Of a DNA stretch of 64,000 nucleotides, positions 38,523 through 47,227 are shown piece by piece. The stretch covers positions 1,674,001 to 1,738,000 of the forward strand of contig NZ_CP009553.3 in the NCBI RefSeq assembly GCF_000767615.3. The letters run 5' to 3'. Below the pieces are notes generated by a model. The model had not been told where the DNA came from and ran no database searches. It worked only from the letters and a program-made list of their open reading frames with translations. The translations under genes and the position numbers were made by a program. Source of the DNA: Pandoraea pnomenusa (GTDB taxonomy: Bacteria; Pseudomonadota; Gammaproteobacteria; Burkholderiales; Burkholderiaceae). The stretch's first letter is position 1. Each line of letters begins with the position of its first letter.

Positions 38523-41015
38523 ATGACTCAGAACTGGTCGGTGGGTATCGAAGGCATGACCTGCGCGTCGTGCGTGACGCGGGTCGAGAAGGCGTTGCGA
38601 CGCGCGCCGGGCGTCGCGAACGCCAATGTGAATCTCGCTACCGAGACGGCGGCGGTGGAAGCGCTCGCCGGAGTTGCGCCGGCCGCCCTGCTGGGGGCGG
38701 TCGAAGCCGCCGTGAGCGACGCCGGCTATCAGGTCGCCGAGCAGCCGTTCGAGCTGGCGATCGGCGGCATGACATGCGCATCGTGCGCGGGGCGAGTGGA
38801 AAAGGCGCTTCGCGGCGTGCCGGGCGTGGTGGAAGCGAACGTCAACCTGGCAACCGAGCGTGCCGCTGTACGCGGGGTGCGAGGGGTGGTCGACATGAGT
38901 GCGCTGACAGCGGCGGTGGCGAAGGCGGGGTACGAGGCGTCGCCCGTCACCGATCCGGCGCAGGCGGCATCGTCCGGCGAGGGGCCGACGTGGTGGCCCG
39001 TGGCGGTGGCGGCACTGTTGTCGTTGCCGCTGTTGCTGCCGATGTTGCTCGAACCGCTGGGCGTCCATTTGATGCCGCCGCCATGGGTGCAGTGGTTGCT
39101 CGCCACACCCGTGCAGTTCTGGCTCGGCGCCCGGTTCTACCGGGCGGGGTACAAAGCCGTGCGTGCCGGTAGCGGCAACATGGATCTGCTGGTGGCGTTG
39201 GGCACGTCTGCCGCGTACGGCTTGAGTCTTTACGAGTGGTGGCGCGCACCGACCGGCAGCATGCCGCATCTGTATTTCGAAGCGGCGGCCGTCGTGATTA
39301 CGCTCGTCTTGCTCGGCAAATGGCTGGAAGCGCGTGCGAAACGACGCACGGTCGAGGCGATACGTGCGCTGGCGGCATTGCGGCCCGAAACGGCGCGTGT
39401 GCTGCGCGATCCGCAGGGTCTGGCCAGTGAAGTCACGGTGCCGCTCGGGCAGGTAAAGGTTGGCGATTGGGTGGTCGTGCGCGCCGGCGAACGCGTGCCG
39501 GTCGATGGCGTGATTCGCGATGGCGCCAGCCAACTCGACGAGTCGCTGCTCACGGGCGAGCCGCTGCCGATCGACAAGGCGGCGGGGGACACGGTCGTGG
39601 GCGGCTCGATCAATGGAGCGGGCACGCTGCGCGTGGAGACGAGCGCCATCGGTGCGGACACCGCGCTCGCCCGCATCATTCGGATGGTCGAAGATGCACA
39701 GGCCGGCAAGGCGCCGATTCAGCGCGCCGTCGACCGCGTGGCGGCGATATTCGTGCCGGTGGTCGTGCTGATCGCCATCGTCACGGTGGTCGCCGGACTC
39801 ATGCTGGGGATCGGCCTGGAAGCGGCGCTGCTCAATGCGGTGGCGGTACTCGTCATTGCCTGTCCGTGTGCGCTCGGATTGGCCACGCCCGCCGCGATCA
39901 TGGTCGGCACGGGCGCCGCGGCGCGGCAGGGCATTCTCATCAAGGATGCCGAGGCGTTGGAGCTGGCGCATCGCATCCGTGTGGTGGCGTTCGACAAGAC
40001 CGGTACGCTGACCGAAGGGAAGCCGCGCCTGGTGGCGCATCTGCCTGCCGGAGGCACGTCTGCCGAGACGTTGCTGCGCTGGGCCGCGGCAGTCCAGTCA
40101 GGCAGTTCGCACCCGCTCGCGAAGGCCGTGATGGTCGCCGCGGATGAGGCGGGGCTGACGTCGTCCCTGCCGGTGGCGTCCGACGTGACGGCGTTGCCCG
40201 GTCGTGGCATGCGGGCGCACATCTCGGAAGCGGGCGACGCGAGCGGTGCGCACAGCCTGCAGTTGGGCAACACACGGCTGCTCGAGGAACTCGGGGTGTC
40301 TGCGGGTGCGCTCGCGAGCGAGGCGACGCGCCTTGCCGCCGAGGGACGCACGGTATCCTGGCTGGTCGAGACGCCTGGGGCGAGTGCCGCGCAATTGCTC
40401 GGCTTGCTGGCATTCGGGGATACGCTCAAGGCAAGCGCCAGGCCGGCGATCGAGCGGCTCCATGCGCTTGGTGTGCGATGCGTGATGGTCACGGGCGACA
40501 ACGCCGGGAGCGCCGGGGCGGTGGCGGCGGCGCTGGGCCTCGACGCGGTTCATGCGGATGTGTTGCCGGAGCACAAGGCGCAAGTCATCGCGCAACTCAA
40601 GCGCGATGGTGCTGTCGTAGCGATGGTCGGCGACGGCATCAATGACGCGCCGGCACTGGCGGCCGCCGATGTGGGCATCGCCATGGGCTCGGGCACGGAC
40701 GTTGCGATGCAGACGGCAGGTATCACACTCATGCGCGGCGATCCGCTGCGTGTGGCCGATGCCATCGATGTGTCGCGTCGCACGTGGTCGAAGATTCGTC
40801 AGAACCTGTTCTGGGCATTTGCCTACAACGTTGTCGGCATCCCGCTCGCGGCCTTTGGCCTGCTGAGTCCGGTGATCGCCGGGGCAGCGATGGCGCTGAG
40901 CAGCGTCAGCGTGGTGAGCAATGCCTTGTTGTTGCGCCGCTGGCGTCCGGCGGTGCTGGCGGCCAACGTTGGGGCGTCCGACGTCCCCCACTTGCCGCGC
41001 GACGCGCGAGCGTGA
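38523..41015 (+). CDS. copA: Cu(I)-exporting P1B-type ATPase
   Basis: 830 residues. It pumps Cu(I) out of the cytoplasm at the inner membrane. Two N-terminal HMA domains carry GMTCASC (11-17) and GGMTCASC (about 81-88). Eight membrane segments follow; the sixth has the CPC metal site ([13 protein letters not shown], about 445). Catalytic motifs: TGEPLP in the actuator domain, DKTGTLTEG (phosphorylated Asp near 490), the HP of SSHPLAKAV in the nucleotide domain, VMVTGDN (about 655) and [11 protein letters not shown] (about 702). SD GGAGG 8 nt before ATG 38523. The promoter has a CueR-type operator. Confidence 0.97.
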   Translation: MTQNWSVGIEGMTCASCVTRVEKALRRAPGVANANVNLATETAAVEALAGVAPAALLGAVEAAVSDAGYQVAEQPFELAIGGMTCASCAGRVEKALRGVPGVVEANVNLATERAAVRGVRGVVDMSALTAAVAKAGYEASPVTDPAQAASSGEGPTWWPVAVAALLSLPLLLPMLLEPLGVHLMPPPWVQWLLATPVQFWLGARFYRAGYKAVRAGSGNMDLLVALGTSAAYGLSLYEWWRAPTGSMPHLYFEAAAVVITLVLLGKWLEARAKRRTVEAIRALAALRPETARVLRDPQGLASEVTVPLGQVKVGDWVVVRAGERVPVDGVIRDGASQLDESLLTGEPLPIDKAAGDTVVGGSINGAGTLRVETSAIGADTALARIIRMVEDAQAGKAPIQRAVDRVAAIFVPVVVLIAIVTVVAGLMLGIGLEAALLNAVAVLVIACPCALGLATPAAIMVGTGAAARQGILIKDAEALELAHRIRVVAFDKTGTLTEGKPRLVAHLPAGGTSAETLLRWAAAVQSGSSHPLAKAVMVAADEAGLTSSLPVASDVTALPGRGMRAHISEAGDASGAHSLQLGNTRLLEELGVSAGALASEATRLAAEGRTVSWLVETPGASAAQLLGLLAFGDTLKASARPAIERLHALGVRCVMVTGDNAGSAGAVAAALGLDAVHADVLPEHKAQVIAQLKRDGAVVAMVGDGINDAPALAAADVGIAMGSGTDVAMQTAGITLMRGDPLRVADAIDVSRRTWSKIRQNLFWAFAYNVVGIPLAAFGLLSPVIAGAAMALSSVSVVSNALLLRRWRPAVLAANVGASDVPHLPRDARA

Positions 41016-41235
41016 CATGCCCCGGTGCCCCCCCGACAGGTCGATCGTGCACCGGGCAGGGGCGTTCGGCTTGCCCGGGCGTCAGGCGAACGGCGCATAA
41101 TGGGCTCATCGGGACGGATGTCGCGGCGACGGACAGGCCAACCGGCCGGGCCGCGTCGCCTGAATTTTTTTGACTTGAAAATCGCCGAAAGCGACCTCAT
41201 CTAGGTGATATCGTCTGTCTTCCGGCACGAGGTCC

Positions 41236-42054
41236 ATGCTGCCGAATATGAATAGTCTGCATATCGCGAGTTACAACATTCACAAGGGATTTTCCGCGTT
41301 CAACCGCTTGCGCGTTCACGAACTACGCGCCGGGTTGGAGGGGCTCGCGCCGGATCTCGTTTTCCTGCAGGAAGTGCAGGGCATGCATCAGAGACACGCC
41401 CTGCGCCATACCGATTGGCCGCTGCAACCGCAGCACGAGTTTCTGGCCGGGGCGATGTGGCGCGATCACGCGTATGGTCGCAACGTCGTTTATGAGCACG
41501 GGCATCACGGCAATGCGATTCTCAGTCGCTATCCGATCGTGAAATCGGACAATCACGACATCACGACCTATAGTTTTGAGAAGCGGGGCATGCTTCATTG
41601 CGAGATCGCCGTGCCGGGATTGGCGCAGCCCCTGCATTGTCTGTGTGTGCACCTGTCGCTGGCTGGGCCTGGCCGTCGGCGCCAGTTCGAGATGCTTACC
41701 GAGCGCGTTGCCGATGCCATTCCGGCGGATGCACCGCTGATCATTGCGGGCGATTTCAACGACTGGAGCAATCAGGCCGATCGGTTGCTGGCCGAGAAAC
41801 TGGCGCTGACCGAGGTTTTCCAGAACAGTGCGGGGCGTCCTGCCCGGAGTTTTCCGAGCGGAATGCCGCTTTTGCGACTTGACCGCATTTACGCACGCGG
41901 CTTTCATATTGAAGGGGCGCAGGTTTTACACGGTCGCCCCTGGTCACGGATCTCCGATCACGCGCCGATCAGCGCCCGACTCGTGCCGTCGGGTGGCGAC
42001 GAGGCGGTGAACGGCTCCAATACCCCGTCGTTCAACCCTCGTTCCCCCCAGTGA
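41236..42054 (+). CDS. Endonuclease/exonuclease/phosphatase family protein
   Basis: 272 residues. The EEP fold has the metal-dependent catalytic signatures IASYNIHKGF (Asn), DLVFLQEVQG (Glu), IIAGDFNDWSNQ (Asp-x-Asn) and ISDHAPISARL (Asp-His). This group includes nucleases, sphingomyelinase-like enzymes and CA_C770-type phosphodiesterases; the substrate cannot be deduced. No signal peptide. GAGG just before ATG 41236 supports that start; ATG 41248 is the alternative. It runs into the cueR gene after 7 bp, so the two form an operon, an odd partnership repeated in other Burkholderiales to my recollection. Confidence 0.87.
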   Translation: MLPNMNSLHIASYNIHKGFSAFNRLRVHELRAGLEGLAPDLVFLQEVQGMHQRHALRHTDWPLQPQHEFLAGAMWRDHAYGRNVVYEHGHHGNAILSRYPIVKSDNHDITTYSFEKRGMLHCEIAVPGLAQPLHCLCVHLSLAGPGRRRQFEMLTERVADAIPADAPLIIAGDFNDWSNQADRLLAEKLALTEVFQNSAGRPARSFPSGMPLLRLDRIYARGFHIEGAQVLHGRPWSRISDHAPISARLVPSGGDEAVNGSNTPSFNPRSPQ

Positions 42055-42061
42055 GGCAGCC

Positions 42062-42673
42062 ATGAACATCGGACAAGCGGCACAGGCCAGCGGCGTGACC
42101 GCCAAGATGATCCGGTACTACGAGAGTATCGGCCTGATGCCCCCGAGCCCGCGCTCCGAGGCAGGTTACCGGCGCTATGGCGAGCAGGATCTGCACCTTC
42201 TGCGTTTCATCCGTCAGGCCCGACGATTGGGCTTCGGCATCGATCAGATCCGCCAGTTGCTCGCCCTTTGGCAGGATCGCGACCGGTCCAGCGCCCAGGT
42301 CAAGGCGTTGGCGCAATCCCACGTCGACGAGCTGAATCAGCGCATCGGGGAATTGGTGGCGATGCGCGATACGCTCTCGCATCTCGCGAAGCACTGCCAC
42401 GGCGACGATCGTCCCGACTGCCCGATTCTCGAAGGTATTGCCGCGGCCGGGTTGTCGTCGGCACCGAACCCCAAGGCGGACGGCTCCTCGGAAGGCGCGT
42501 CACCTTGTGTTCATGAGCCAGCGGCGCTCGCGCAGGGCGCAGCCACCGGCGTAACCGCCACGGCCGGCACTGCTGGCTCGGCAGATACTACGGGAACCGC
42601 CGGCACCACGGCGCCCGCCAGTGCGGCCGGAGGCGATGGGGATGGCAAGGCGTTGCACAGCCTGCAGAAGTAA
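42062..42673 (+). CDS. cueR: MerR-family copper-responsive regulator CueR, extended C-terminus
   Basis: 203 residues, about 65 longer than E. coli CueR. The HTH is MNIGQAAQASGVTAKMIRYY, followed by the GYRRYGEQD wing and a dimerisation coiled coil (about 75-110). The Cu(I) loop is HCHGDDRPDC with Cys112 and Cys120, the same spacing and numbering as E. coli CueR. Residues about 130-203 are a low-complexity Ala/Gly/Thr tail. CueR activates promoters with 19-bp spacers; two such sites lie at copZ and copA. It starts 7 bp after the EEP gene and is followed by a strong terminator. Confidence 0.93.
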   Translation: MNIGQAAQASGVTAKMIRYYESIGLMPPSPRSEAGYRRYGEQDLHLLRFIRQARRLGFGIDQIRQLLALWQDRDRSSAQVKALAQSHVDELNQRIGELVAMRDTLSHLAKHCHGDDRPDCPILEGIAAAGLSSAPNPKADGSSEGASPCVHEPAALAQGAATGVTATAGTAGSADTTGTAGTTAPASAAGGDGDGKALHSLQK

Positions 42674-42750
42674 TTGGATCACCCGGACATCGGCCGCGAA
42701 CCGCCCTCGGGTCCAAAATTCGGGCCGCATACCGTCCGTTGCAACATGAC

Positions 42751-42776
42751 GCGCCGCAATAGCGGCGCTTTTTTTT
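42751..42776 (+). terminator. Rho-independent terminator after cueR
   Basis: GCGCCGC-AATA-GCGGCGC followed by eight T. A textbook terminator 77 bp past the cueR stop. Confidence 0.92.
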
Positions 42777-42932
42777 GTCTGCGTAATTTTGATCGATCGC
42801 TGCGACACCGTGCCGCAAGCCAGTCGTCGGGACTGTGGAATTTTTTTATCTAATTGATTTTTATAATATTTATATGGAATAAATTGGATTCGAAGCGTGC
42901 CTCTAGCAGATTTTGTGGGATTTTTGCACATA

Positions 42933-42966
42933 GGGGCTAACCCTTACCGGGAAAACCCTATATAAT
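42933..42966 (+). promoter_or_regulatory. Promoter of DUF3563 gene with two GGG-N4-CCC elements
   Basis: A perfect -10 TATAAT lies at 42961-42966. Upstream are GGG-CTAA-CCC (42934-42943) and GGG-AAAA-CCC (42949-42958), 15 bp apart, the second abutting the -10. A roughly 50-bp AT-rich stretch (42840-42890) lies further upstream, unusual in this GC-rich DNA, and could be an UP element or nucleoid-protein site. Confidence 0.6.
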
Positions 42967-43014
42967 GCGAAGCACTGCTGCGATGCAGCACACTAAATGA
43001 ACTGGAGAAACGTC

Positions 43015-43155
43015 ATGTTTGCCGCCCTGTTTGAAGTCGTGAACACTTGGTTTGAAACTGCTGAGCGTCGTCGTCGTGAAGCGTTCCTGGCTGAGTCGAA
43101 GGACATCATTGAGTTGGAACAACGTATCCGCGCGATCGAAACCGCCGGTTACTAA
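43015..43155 (+). CDS. DUF3563 small protein
   Basis: 46 residues: MFAALFEVVNTWFETAERRR then REAFLAESKDIIELEQRIRA and IETAGY. This is the DUF3563 family, short proteins common in Burkholderia and relatives with an amphipathic N-terminus and a charged helical body ending in a sequence like RRIRxLE. No reaction is known. ACTGGAGAAA (SD GGAGA) precedes ATG 43015 by 7 nt, and a strong promoter and terminator bracket it, so it looks like a highly expressed stand-alone gene. Codon use (CGT arginine) also suggests high expression. Confidence 0.85.
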   Translation: MFAALFEVVNTWFETAERRRREAFLAESKDIIELEQRIRAIETAGY

Positions 43156-43317
43156 GCCAGTCTGCAAGAAGTCCTTTCGGACGAACGGTCGTCGCTGGCG
43201 CAATCAGATCAGTCGATCGGCCAACGGGCGATTCGCGTCATCGGTTGCGATGACGTGCGACGGCGCCCCGCCGTGAGTCCGGATGCCAAATCTCGCTGTT
43301 CCGGGAATTGGTTCGCG

Positions 43318-43345
43318 AAAGCCCGCCACCTTGGCGGGCTTTGTC
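43318..43345 (+). terminator. Rho-independent terminator after DUF3563 gene
   Basis: AAAGCCCGCCA-CCT-TGGCGGGCTTT is an 11-bp perfect stem with a 3-nt loop ending in TTTGTCGTTT. It can act on both strands. Confidence 0.85.
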
Positions 43346-43359
43346 GTTTACCTCGCGGT

Positions 43360-43415
43360 GTCGCCTTGTCGCCGTGTCGCTGTGTCGCCGTGTCACCGCG
43401 TCACCGCGTCGTCGC
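43360..43415 (+). repeat. 8-bp degenerate tandem repeat (GTCGCCGT-like x7)
   Basis: Seven consecutive octamers: GTCGCCTT, GTCGCCGT, GTCGCTGT, GTCGCCGT, GTCACCGC, GTCACCGC, GTCGTCGC. Non-coding, in the 421-bp gap between the DUF3563 gene and the convergent DUF799 gene; nothing else is visible in that gap apart from the terminator. Confidence 0.75.
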
Positions 43416-43576
43416 TGGCAGCTTCGTTGCCTCCACCGCCCCCCGCCATTGCCGCAGCTCAGGTCCCCGCCGTCGGCAGGCGTATCGGCAATGTGCTGGG
43501 GGGGTGTCGATGCCCGCCCAATGCGGGTGAGGTGCCCGGGAGCAGGGGGCTCCCGGGATACGCTTCAGGTACGGCG

Positions 43577-44242
43577 TCAGTCGGTGCCGTACTTCGGCGA
43601 GCGCGGCCCGTACAGCAGGCCGTTGGGGTGTCCGGCGGACAGCAGACGAGCGTTCGCCGTGCCCGCCACCGTGTAACCGGCGTTCGACACGCTGTTGACG
43701 ATCTGCTTGACCGCTGCCGTGATCAGCATGCCGATCAGGCCGCCGCCGCTGTTGTTGCCTCCCTCGTTGTTCGACGCACTTGCGGCACCGCTCCAGAGCT
43801 TGGCACCGTTGCGCAGGTCGATGAGATCGGCTGACACCGTGACGACGGTCGCGCTGTCGAGCACCATGTACTTCGTGCCGTATTGCTTGATCTTGATATA
43901 GAGGGCGGCGTCGGCGCCGAAGATCTCACGCAGCTTGGCCGGGCTTACCTGGTGGATGTCGCCGGCTACCGTCAAGCCATTCTGACGGAACGACTCGTCG
44001 ACCAGCGCGACGGGCATCACGTAATAGCCGGCTTCGCCCAGCGGCACCGTCACCTGCGACAGCACGCTGTAGGTGGCATCGATGTCGGGTGATTCGTTGA
44101 GCGGCGGCAGCACCAGAATCGACTTCGGCTTGCTTTCCTTGAACGCGGTGTAGTCGTAGGGCTTGGCCTGATGCACGGCGCACCCGGTCATCGCGGCGGC
44201 GAGCGCCGCAACGGCCATCCATTTGCAAAGTCGGGCGATCAT
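43577..44242 (-). CDS. DUF799 (GNA1162-type) lipoprotein
   Basis: 221 residues. The signal peptide ends in lipobox MTGC (Cys21). The mature part starts with YDYTAFKESKPKSILVLPPL and continues with the DUF799 core SQVTVPLGEAGYYVMPVALV, GADAALYIKIKQYG, and VSADLIDLRNGAKLWSGAA. The neisserial relative GNA1162 is a surface lipoprotein antigen with a TolB-N-like fold. The start codon overlaps the DUF4810 stop (ATGA, 44239-44242). It is the third gene of the CsgG-DUF4810-DUF799 operon, likely an outer-membrane-associated assembly of unknown role. Confidence 0.9.
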   Translation of the reverse strand: MIARLCKWMAVAALAAAMTGCAVHQAKPYDYTAFKESKPKSILVLPPLNESPDIDATYSVLSQVTVPLGEAGYYVMPVALVDESFRQNGLTVAGDIHQVSPAKLREIFGADAALYIKIKQYGTKYMVLDSATVVTVSADLIDLRNGAKLWSGAASASNNEGGNNSGGGLIGMLITAAVKQIVNSVSNAGYTVAGTANARLLSAGHPNGLLYGPRSPKYGTD

Positions 44243-44619
44243 TGTTTGGCCTCCGAGGTCTTGTTCTTGAGGAGGAAGTCGATGTAGCCGGCCGATTCGG
44301 GGAACAACTGCTTTTCGGTCTGGAATTCCTCGACCATCTTGTCGGGCTTGCCGACCGATGCGTAGAGCAGTCCAAGGTGCGCGTGATAGCCCGGGGGCGT
44401 GGCGTGGTTGCCGGCCTTGATCTTTTCGAGATCACGCTCGAGCACGATGATCTGCGCTTCCTTCGATTCTCCCTTGAAGTATTCGTAGACCTGTGGCTGA
44501 TAGCTTTCCCAGTCGTACAGCGGCTTGGGCGGCGTGGCACAGCCGGTCACCAACGTGACGACGGCGCCACCCACGGCGGCCGCGAGCGCGGCACGGCCGA
44601 ACGAGAACTTGCGATTCAT
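44239..44619 (-). CDS. DUF4810 lipoprotein
   Basis: 126 residues with lipobox VTGC (Cys27). The family signature LYDWESYQPQVYEYFKGE follows directly, then a TPR-like helical pair (GYHAHLGLLYASVGKPDKMV and EEFQTEKQLFPESAGYIDFL). DUF4810 proteins occur almost only between CsgG-like and DUF799 lipoproteins, as here. It is coupled to the DUF799 gene by ATGA overlap; the CsgG-like gene ends 178 bp upstream. Function unknown. Confidence 0.9.
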   Translation of the reverse strand: MNRKFSFGRAALAAAVGGAVVTLVTGCATPPKPLYDWESYQPQVYEYFKGESKEAQIIVLERDLEKIKAGNHATPPGYHAHLGLLYASVGKPDKMVEEFQTEKQLFPESAGYIDFLLKNKTSEAKQ

Positions 44620-44797
44620 GGCGTAGTAATCCTGTCAGGCATGGCGCGGCGTGGTCGTGCATCGCGCTCGCGCACACGAGAAGTGCGCGCGATCACGCGA
44701 TTACGTGAGTAAGTGAGTACGCGGGCGCGCGGCGTGCGCGTCACGGTCGACGCGCCGCGACATGCGGCATCAATAGAGGCTTGGGGCGTGAGTGGGC

Positions 44798-45481
44798 TTA
44801 CTTGCCGGGCTTCCAGGCACCGCTTTCGATGCCGGCGACCAGGTTGTTGACCGCTTCGCGCATGGCCAGATCAAGGACCTTGCCATTGAGCGTGGAGTCG
44901 TAGCCGGCGGTGCCGCCGAAGCCGATCACCTCGCGATTCGACAGCGCGAACTCGCCCGCGCCACCGCTCGAGAAGACGACTTCCGACGTGGCGATGTCGA
45001 CCACGTTCAGATTGACCTTGGCGTAGGCGATCTGCTCGCGGCCTCGGCCGAGAATGCCGAAGAGCTGTTTGTCGCCCACTTCCTTGCGGCCGAACTCGAC
45101 GACATCCCCGGTGATGACGTAGTCGGCACCCTTGAGGGTCTGCCGCGTTTTCTTGATGTCGGCTTCCTGGCGAATCTCGGCCATGTTGTCGCGGTCGAGC
45201 ACGTTGAAGCGGTTGGTTTGCTGCAGATGCGTGATCAGGATCGTCTTGGCCTGACTGCCGAGGCGGTCGACGTTATCGGAAAACACGCCTCGCATGTATG
45301 CCGAACGATTGTCGAACTTGCCGACGGCGATCGGCGTGCGCACCCCGACGAATGGGCGGCTGGCACTCTCGACCCTGGCGACTTCCACGGTACGCGAGCT
45401 TTCGGTGGCGCAACCGCCGAGCACGCCGACGGCGAGCACGGCGGCGCTGAACAGCGCGACGCTGGACTTCCTGTTTTGCAC
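44798..45481 (-). CDS. CsgG/HfaB-type lipoprotein
   Basis: 227 residues from GTG 45481. Lipobox LGGC gives Cys24. The core shows the CsgG/TolB-N pattern: RTPIAVGKFDNRSAYMRGVF, GSQAKTILITHLQQTNRFNV, ITGDVVEFGRKE, and AKVNLNVVDIATSEVVFSSG. Curli CsgG forms an outer-membrane nonamer pore; this homologue lacks curli genes nearby and groups with the DUF4810/DUF799 set. The start at GTG 45481 puts the signal peptide at the N-terminus with AAGGGG before it; ATG 45547 would add a non-signal leader. A small dyad GTGCT-N6-AGCAC lies upstream at 45599-45614. Confidence 0.88.
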   Translation of the reverse strand: MQNRKSSVALFSAAVLAVGVLGGCATESSRTVEVARVESASRPFVGVRTPIAVGKFDNRSAYMRGVFSDNVDRLGSQAKTILITHLQQTNRFNVLDRDNMAEIRQEADIKKTRQTLKGADYVITGDVVEFGRKEVGDKQLFGILGRGREQIAYAKVNLNVVDIATSEVVFSSGGAGEFALSNREVIGFGGTAGYDSTLNGKVLDLAMREAVNNLVAGIESGAWKPGK

Positions 45482-45671
45482 GGTGAACCCCTTGTAGTGT
45501 TGTCGCCCGGCGGTCGACGTCTCGTGGCGTCGACCTGCTGCGGGCATCTGATCGCCTTACCGGAATTGCGGACTTCTCGTTCTGATATTTGGTAAGGGGT
45601 GCTGATGTTAGCACGCGTGCGAGCCGGTGAGGGCGTTGCCGAATGTCAAAAAATGCTCGCGTTCGGTCGCC

Positions 45672-46982
45672 TCAGTCGAGACCGAAGACGAGCAGGAGGT
45701 TGGTGGCGGTGATGAGGGCGAACAGGCTCCACGCCGCCACTTGCGTGGGGCGTCCGATGGCGTTGCCGCGCATCACGCGGCGATCGCTCACCGAGCGGAT
45801 GAGCGGCCACATGGCGAACGGGAGTTGCAGGCTGAGCAGCACCTGACTCCAGACGAGCAGCTTGCCCACGGCGCCGTCGCCGAGCCACAGCACGCCGACG
45901 AGCGCGGGCACGAGCGCCAGCCCACGCGTGATCAGGCGTCGCTGATAGCACGGGATCTTCAGGTGCAGGAAGCCGTCCATGATGACCTGACCGGCGATGG
46001 TGCCGGTGAGCGTCGAGCTTTGCCCCGAGGCGAGCAGGGCGATACCGAAGAGGAAGGCGGCCGCACTGCCGGCAATCGGCGTGATGAGTTGATACGCCTG
46101 CTCGATATCGGTGACGTTGGTCTGGCCGCTGGCGTGAAACACCGAACCCGCAAGCATCAGGATCGCCGCATTCACCCCCATGGCGATCACGAGCGAGACC
46201 CACGTATCGATGCGCACCAGCGCGAGCGTGTCGTGCACGTCGCCGCGCTTGCCGCCGACCACGCGCCGGGTCTGCACGACCGACGAATGCAGGTACAGGT
46301 TGTGCGGCATGATCGTCGCGCCGACAATGCCGAGCGCGAGCACGATGGCATCGCGCCGGTCGTGGCTCGGGGCGCCGGGCACGAGTCCGGCGGCAACCGC
46401 ATGCCAGTCGGGCGGCACCATCGCGACCTGCGCGACGAAGCAGAATGCCATGGTGCCGATCAGTCCGAAGACAATGGCCTCGATCTGCCGGAAGCCTTTG
46501 CCCTGCAGGCCCAGCACGATCATGGTGTCGAGCGCGGTGAGCACGATGCCCCACGCGATCGGCACGCCGAGCAGCAGTTTGAAGGCCAGCGCGCAGCCGA
46601 GCACTTCGGCGATATCGCACGCGATGATCGAAATCTCGGCGGTGATCCATTGCACGAAACGTCCCGCGCGGCCGTACCGTTCATAGCTGGCCTGTGCGAG
46701 ATCGCGTCCGGCAACGAGTCCCAGCCGCGCCGCGAGCATCTGGAGAAAGATGGCGGCGAGACTCGACATCGCCACGACCCAGAGCAGGGAGTAACCGAAT
46801 TGCGAGCCGGCCTGAATGTCCGTGGCCCAGTTCCCGGGATCCATGTAGCCGATGGCGATGAGCAGCCCGGGACCGGCGAAGCGCTTGAGCTTGCGCCAGC
46901 GGGAGTCGCGTGCGTCGATGACGATGCTGCCTTTGACTTCGGAGGGACAGAACGGTGCGGTGGCGGTGGTCGGCAGGGGCAT
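45672..46982 (-). CDS. mntH: Nramp-family divalent metal transporter (MntH)
   Basis: 436 residues, 11 membrane helices. It imports Mn2+ (also Fe2+) with protons. The TM1 metal site DPGNW is in IGYMDPGNWATD (about residues 44-55), and the TM6 site MPHNLYLHSSVV is in GATIMPHNLY. GQSSTLTGTIAGQVIMDGFL is the family consensus transport signature. Start ATG 46982; the longer frame to 47126 runs into the divergent imu promoter region. No MntR site was recognised. It complements the riboswitch-controlled Mn exporter at 18.5 kb. Confidence 0.94.
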   Translation of the reverse strand: MPLPTTATAPFCPSEVKGSIVIDARDSRWRKLKRFAGPGLLIAIGYMDPGNWATDIQAGSQFGYSLLWVVAMSSLAAIFLQMLAARLGLVAGRDLAQASYERYGRAGRFVQWITAEISIIACDIAEVLGCALAFKLLLGVPIAWGIVLTALDTMIVLGLQGKGFRQIEAIVFGLIGTMAFCFVAQVAMVPPDWHAVAAGLVPGAPSHDRRDAIVLALGIVGATIMPHNLYLHSSVVQTRRVVGGKRGDVHDTLALVRIDTWVSLVIAMGVNAAILMLAGSVFHASGQTNVTDIEQAYQLITPIAGSAAAFLFGIALLASGQSSTLTGTIAGQVIMDGFLHLKIPCYQRRLITRGLALVPALVGVLWLGDGAVGKLLVWSQVLLSLQLPFAMWPLIRSVSDRRVMRGNAIGRPTQVAAWSLFALITATNLLLVFGLD

Positions 46983-47197
46983 GAAGGCGCAAAGGCGGGA
47001 AGCGGGAAATGAGAACGGTTGGCAACGGGTTTCGTCCGATCCCGCAACGTTAGCCGGGTGTGCGCAGGCTCGCAAGCGGGATCGCGGCGGGAGGGGGGCG
47101 GTGAGCGGCGAGGAACCGGGGGACAAGGGTAAGCGGTGAGGGGCGCCGCCGGAAATGCGATCACGAATCTCTGGTCAATGACGGGTGAACTGTTATA

Positions 47198-47213
47198 CTG
47201 TACATTCATACAG
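47198..47213 (+). promoter_or_regulatory. LexA (SOS) box of imuA operon
   Basis: CTGTACATTCATACAG matches CTGT-N8-ACAG with an AT-rich centre. It overlaps a TATACT -10-like element at 47194-47199 and lies 15 bp before the imuA start, ideal for repression. Confidence 0.9.
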
Positions 47214-47227
47214 TATTTCGACGCGTG

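Noticed and set aside
38729..39106. Extra ORFs inside copA on the minus strand
   Set aside because: They are shadows of the P-type ATPase frame, whose motifs are complete.
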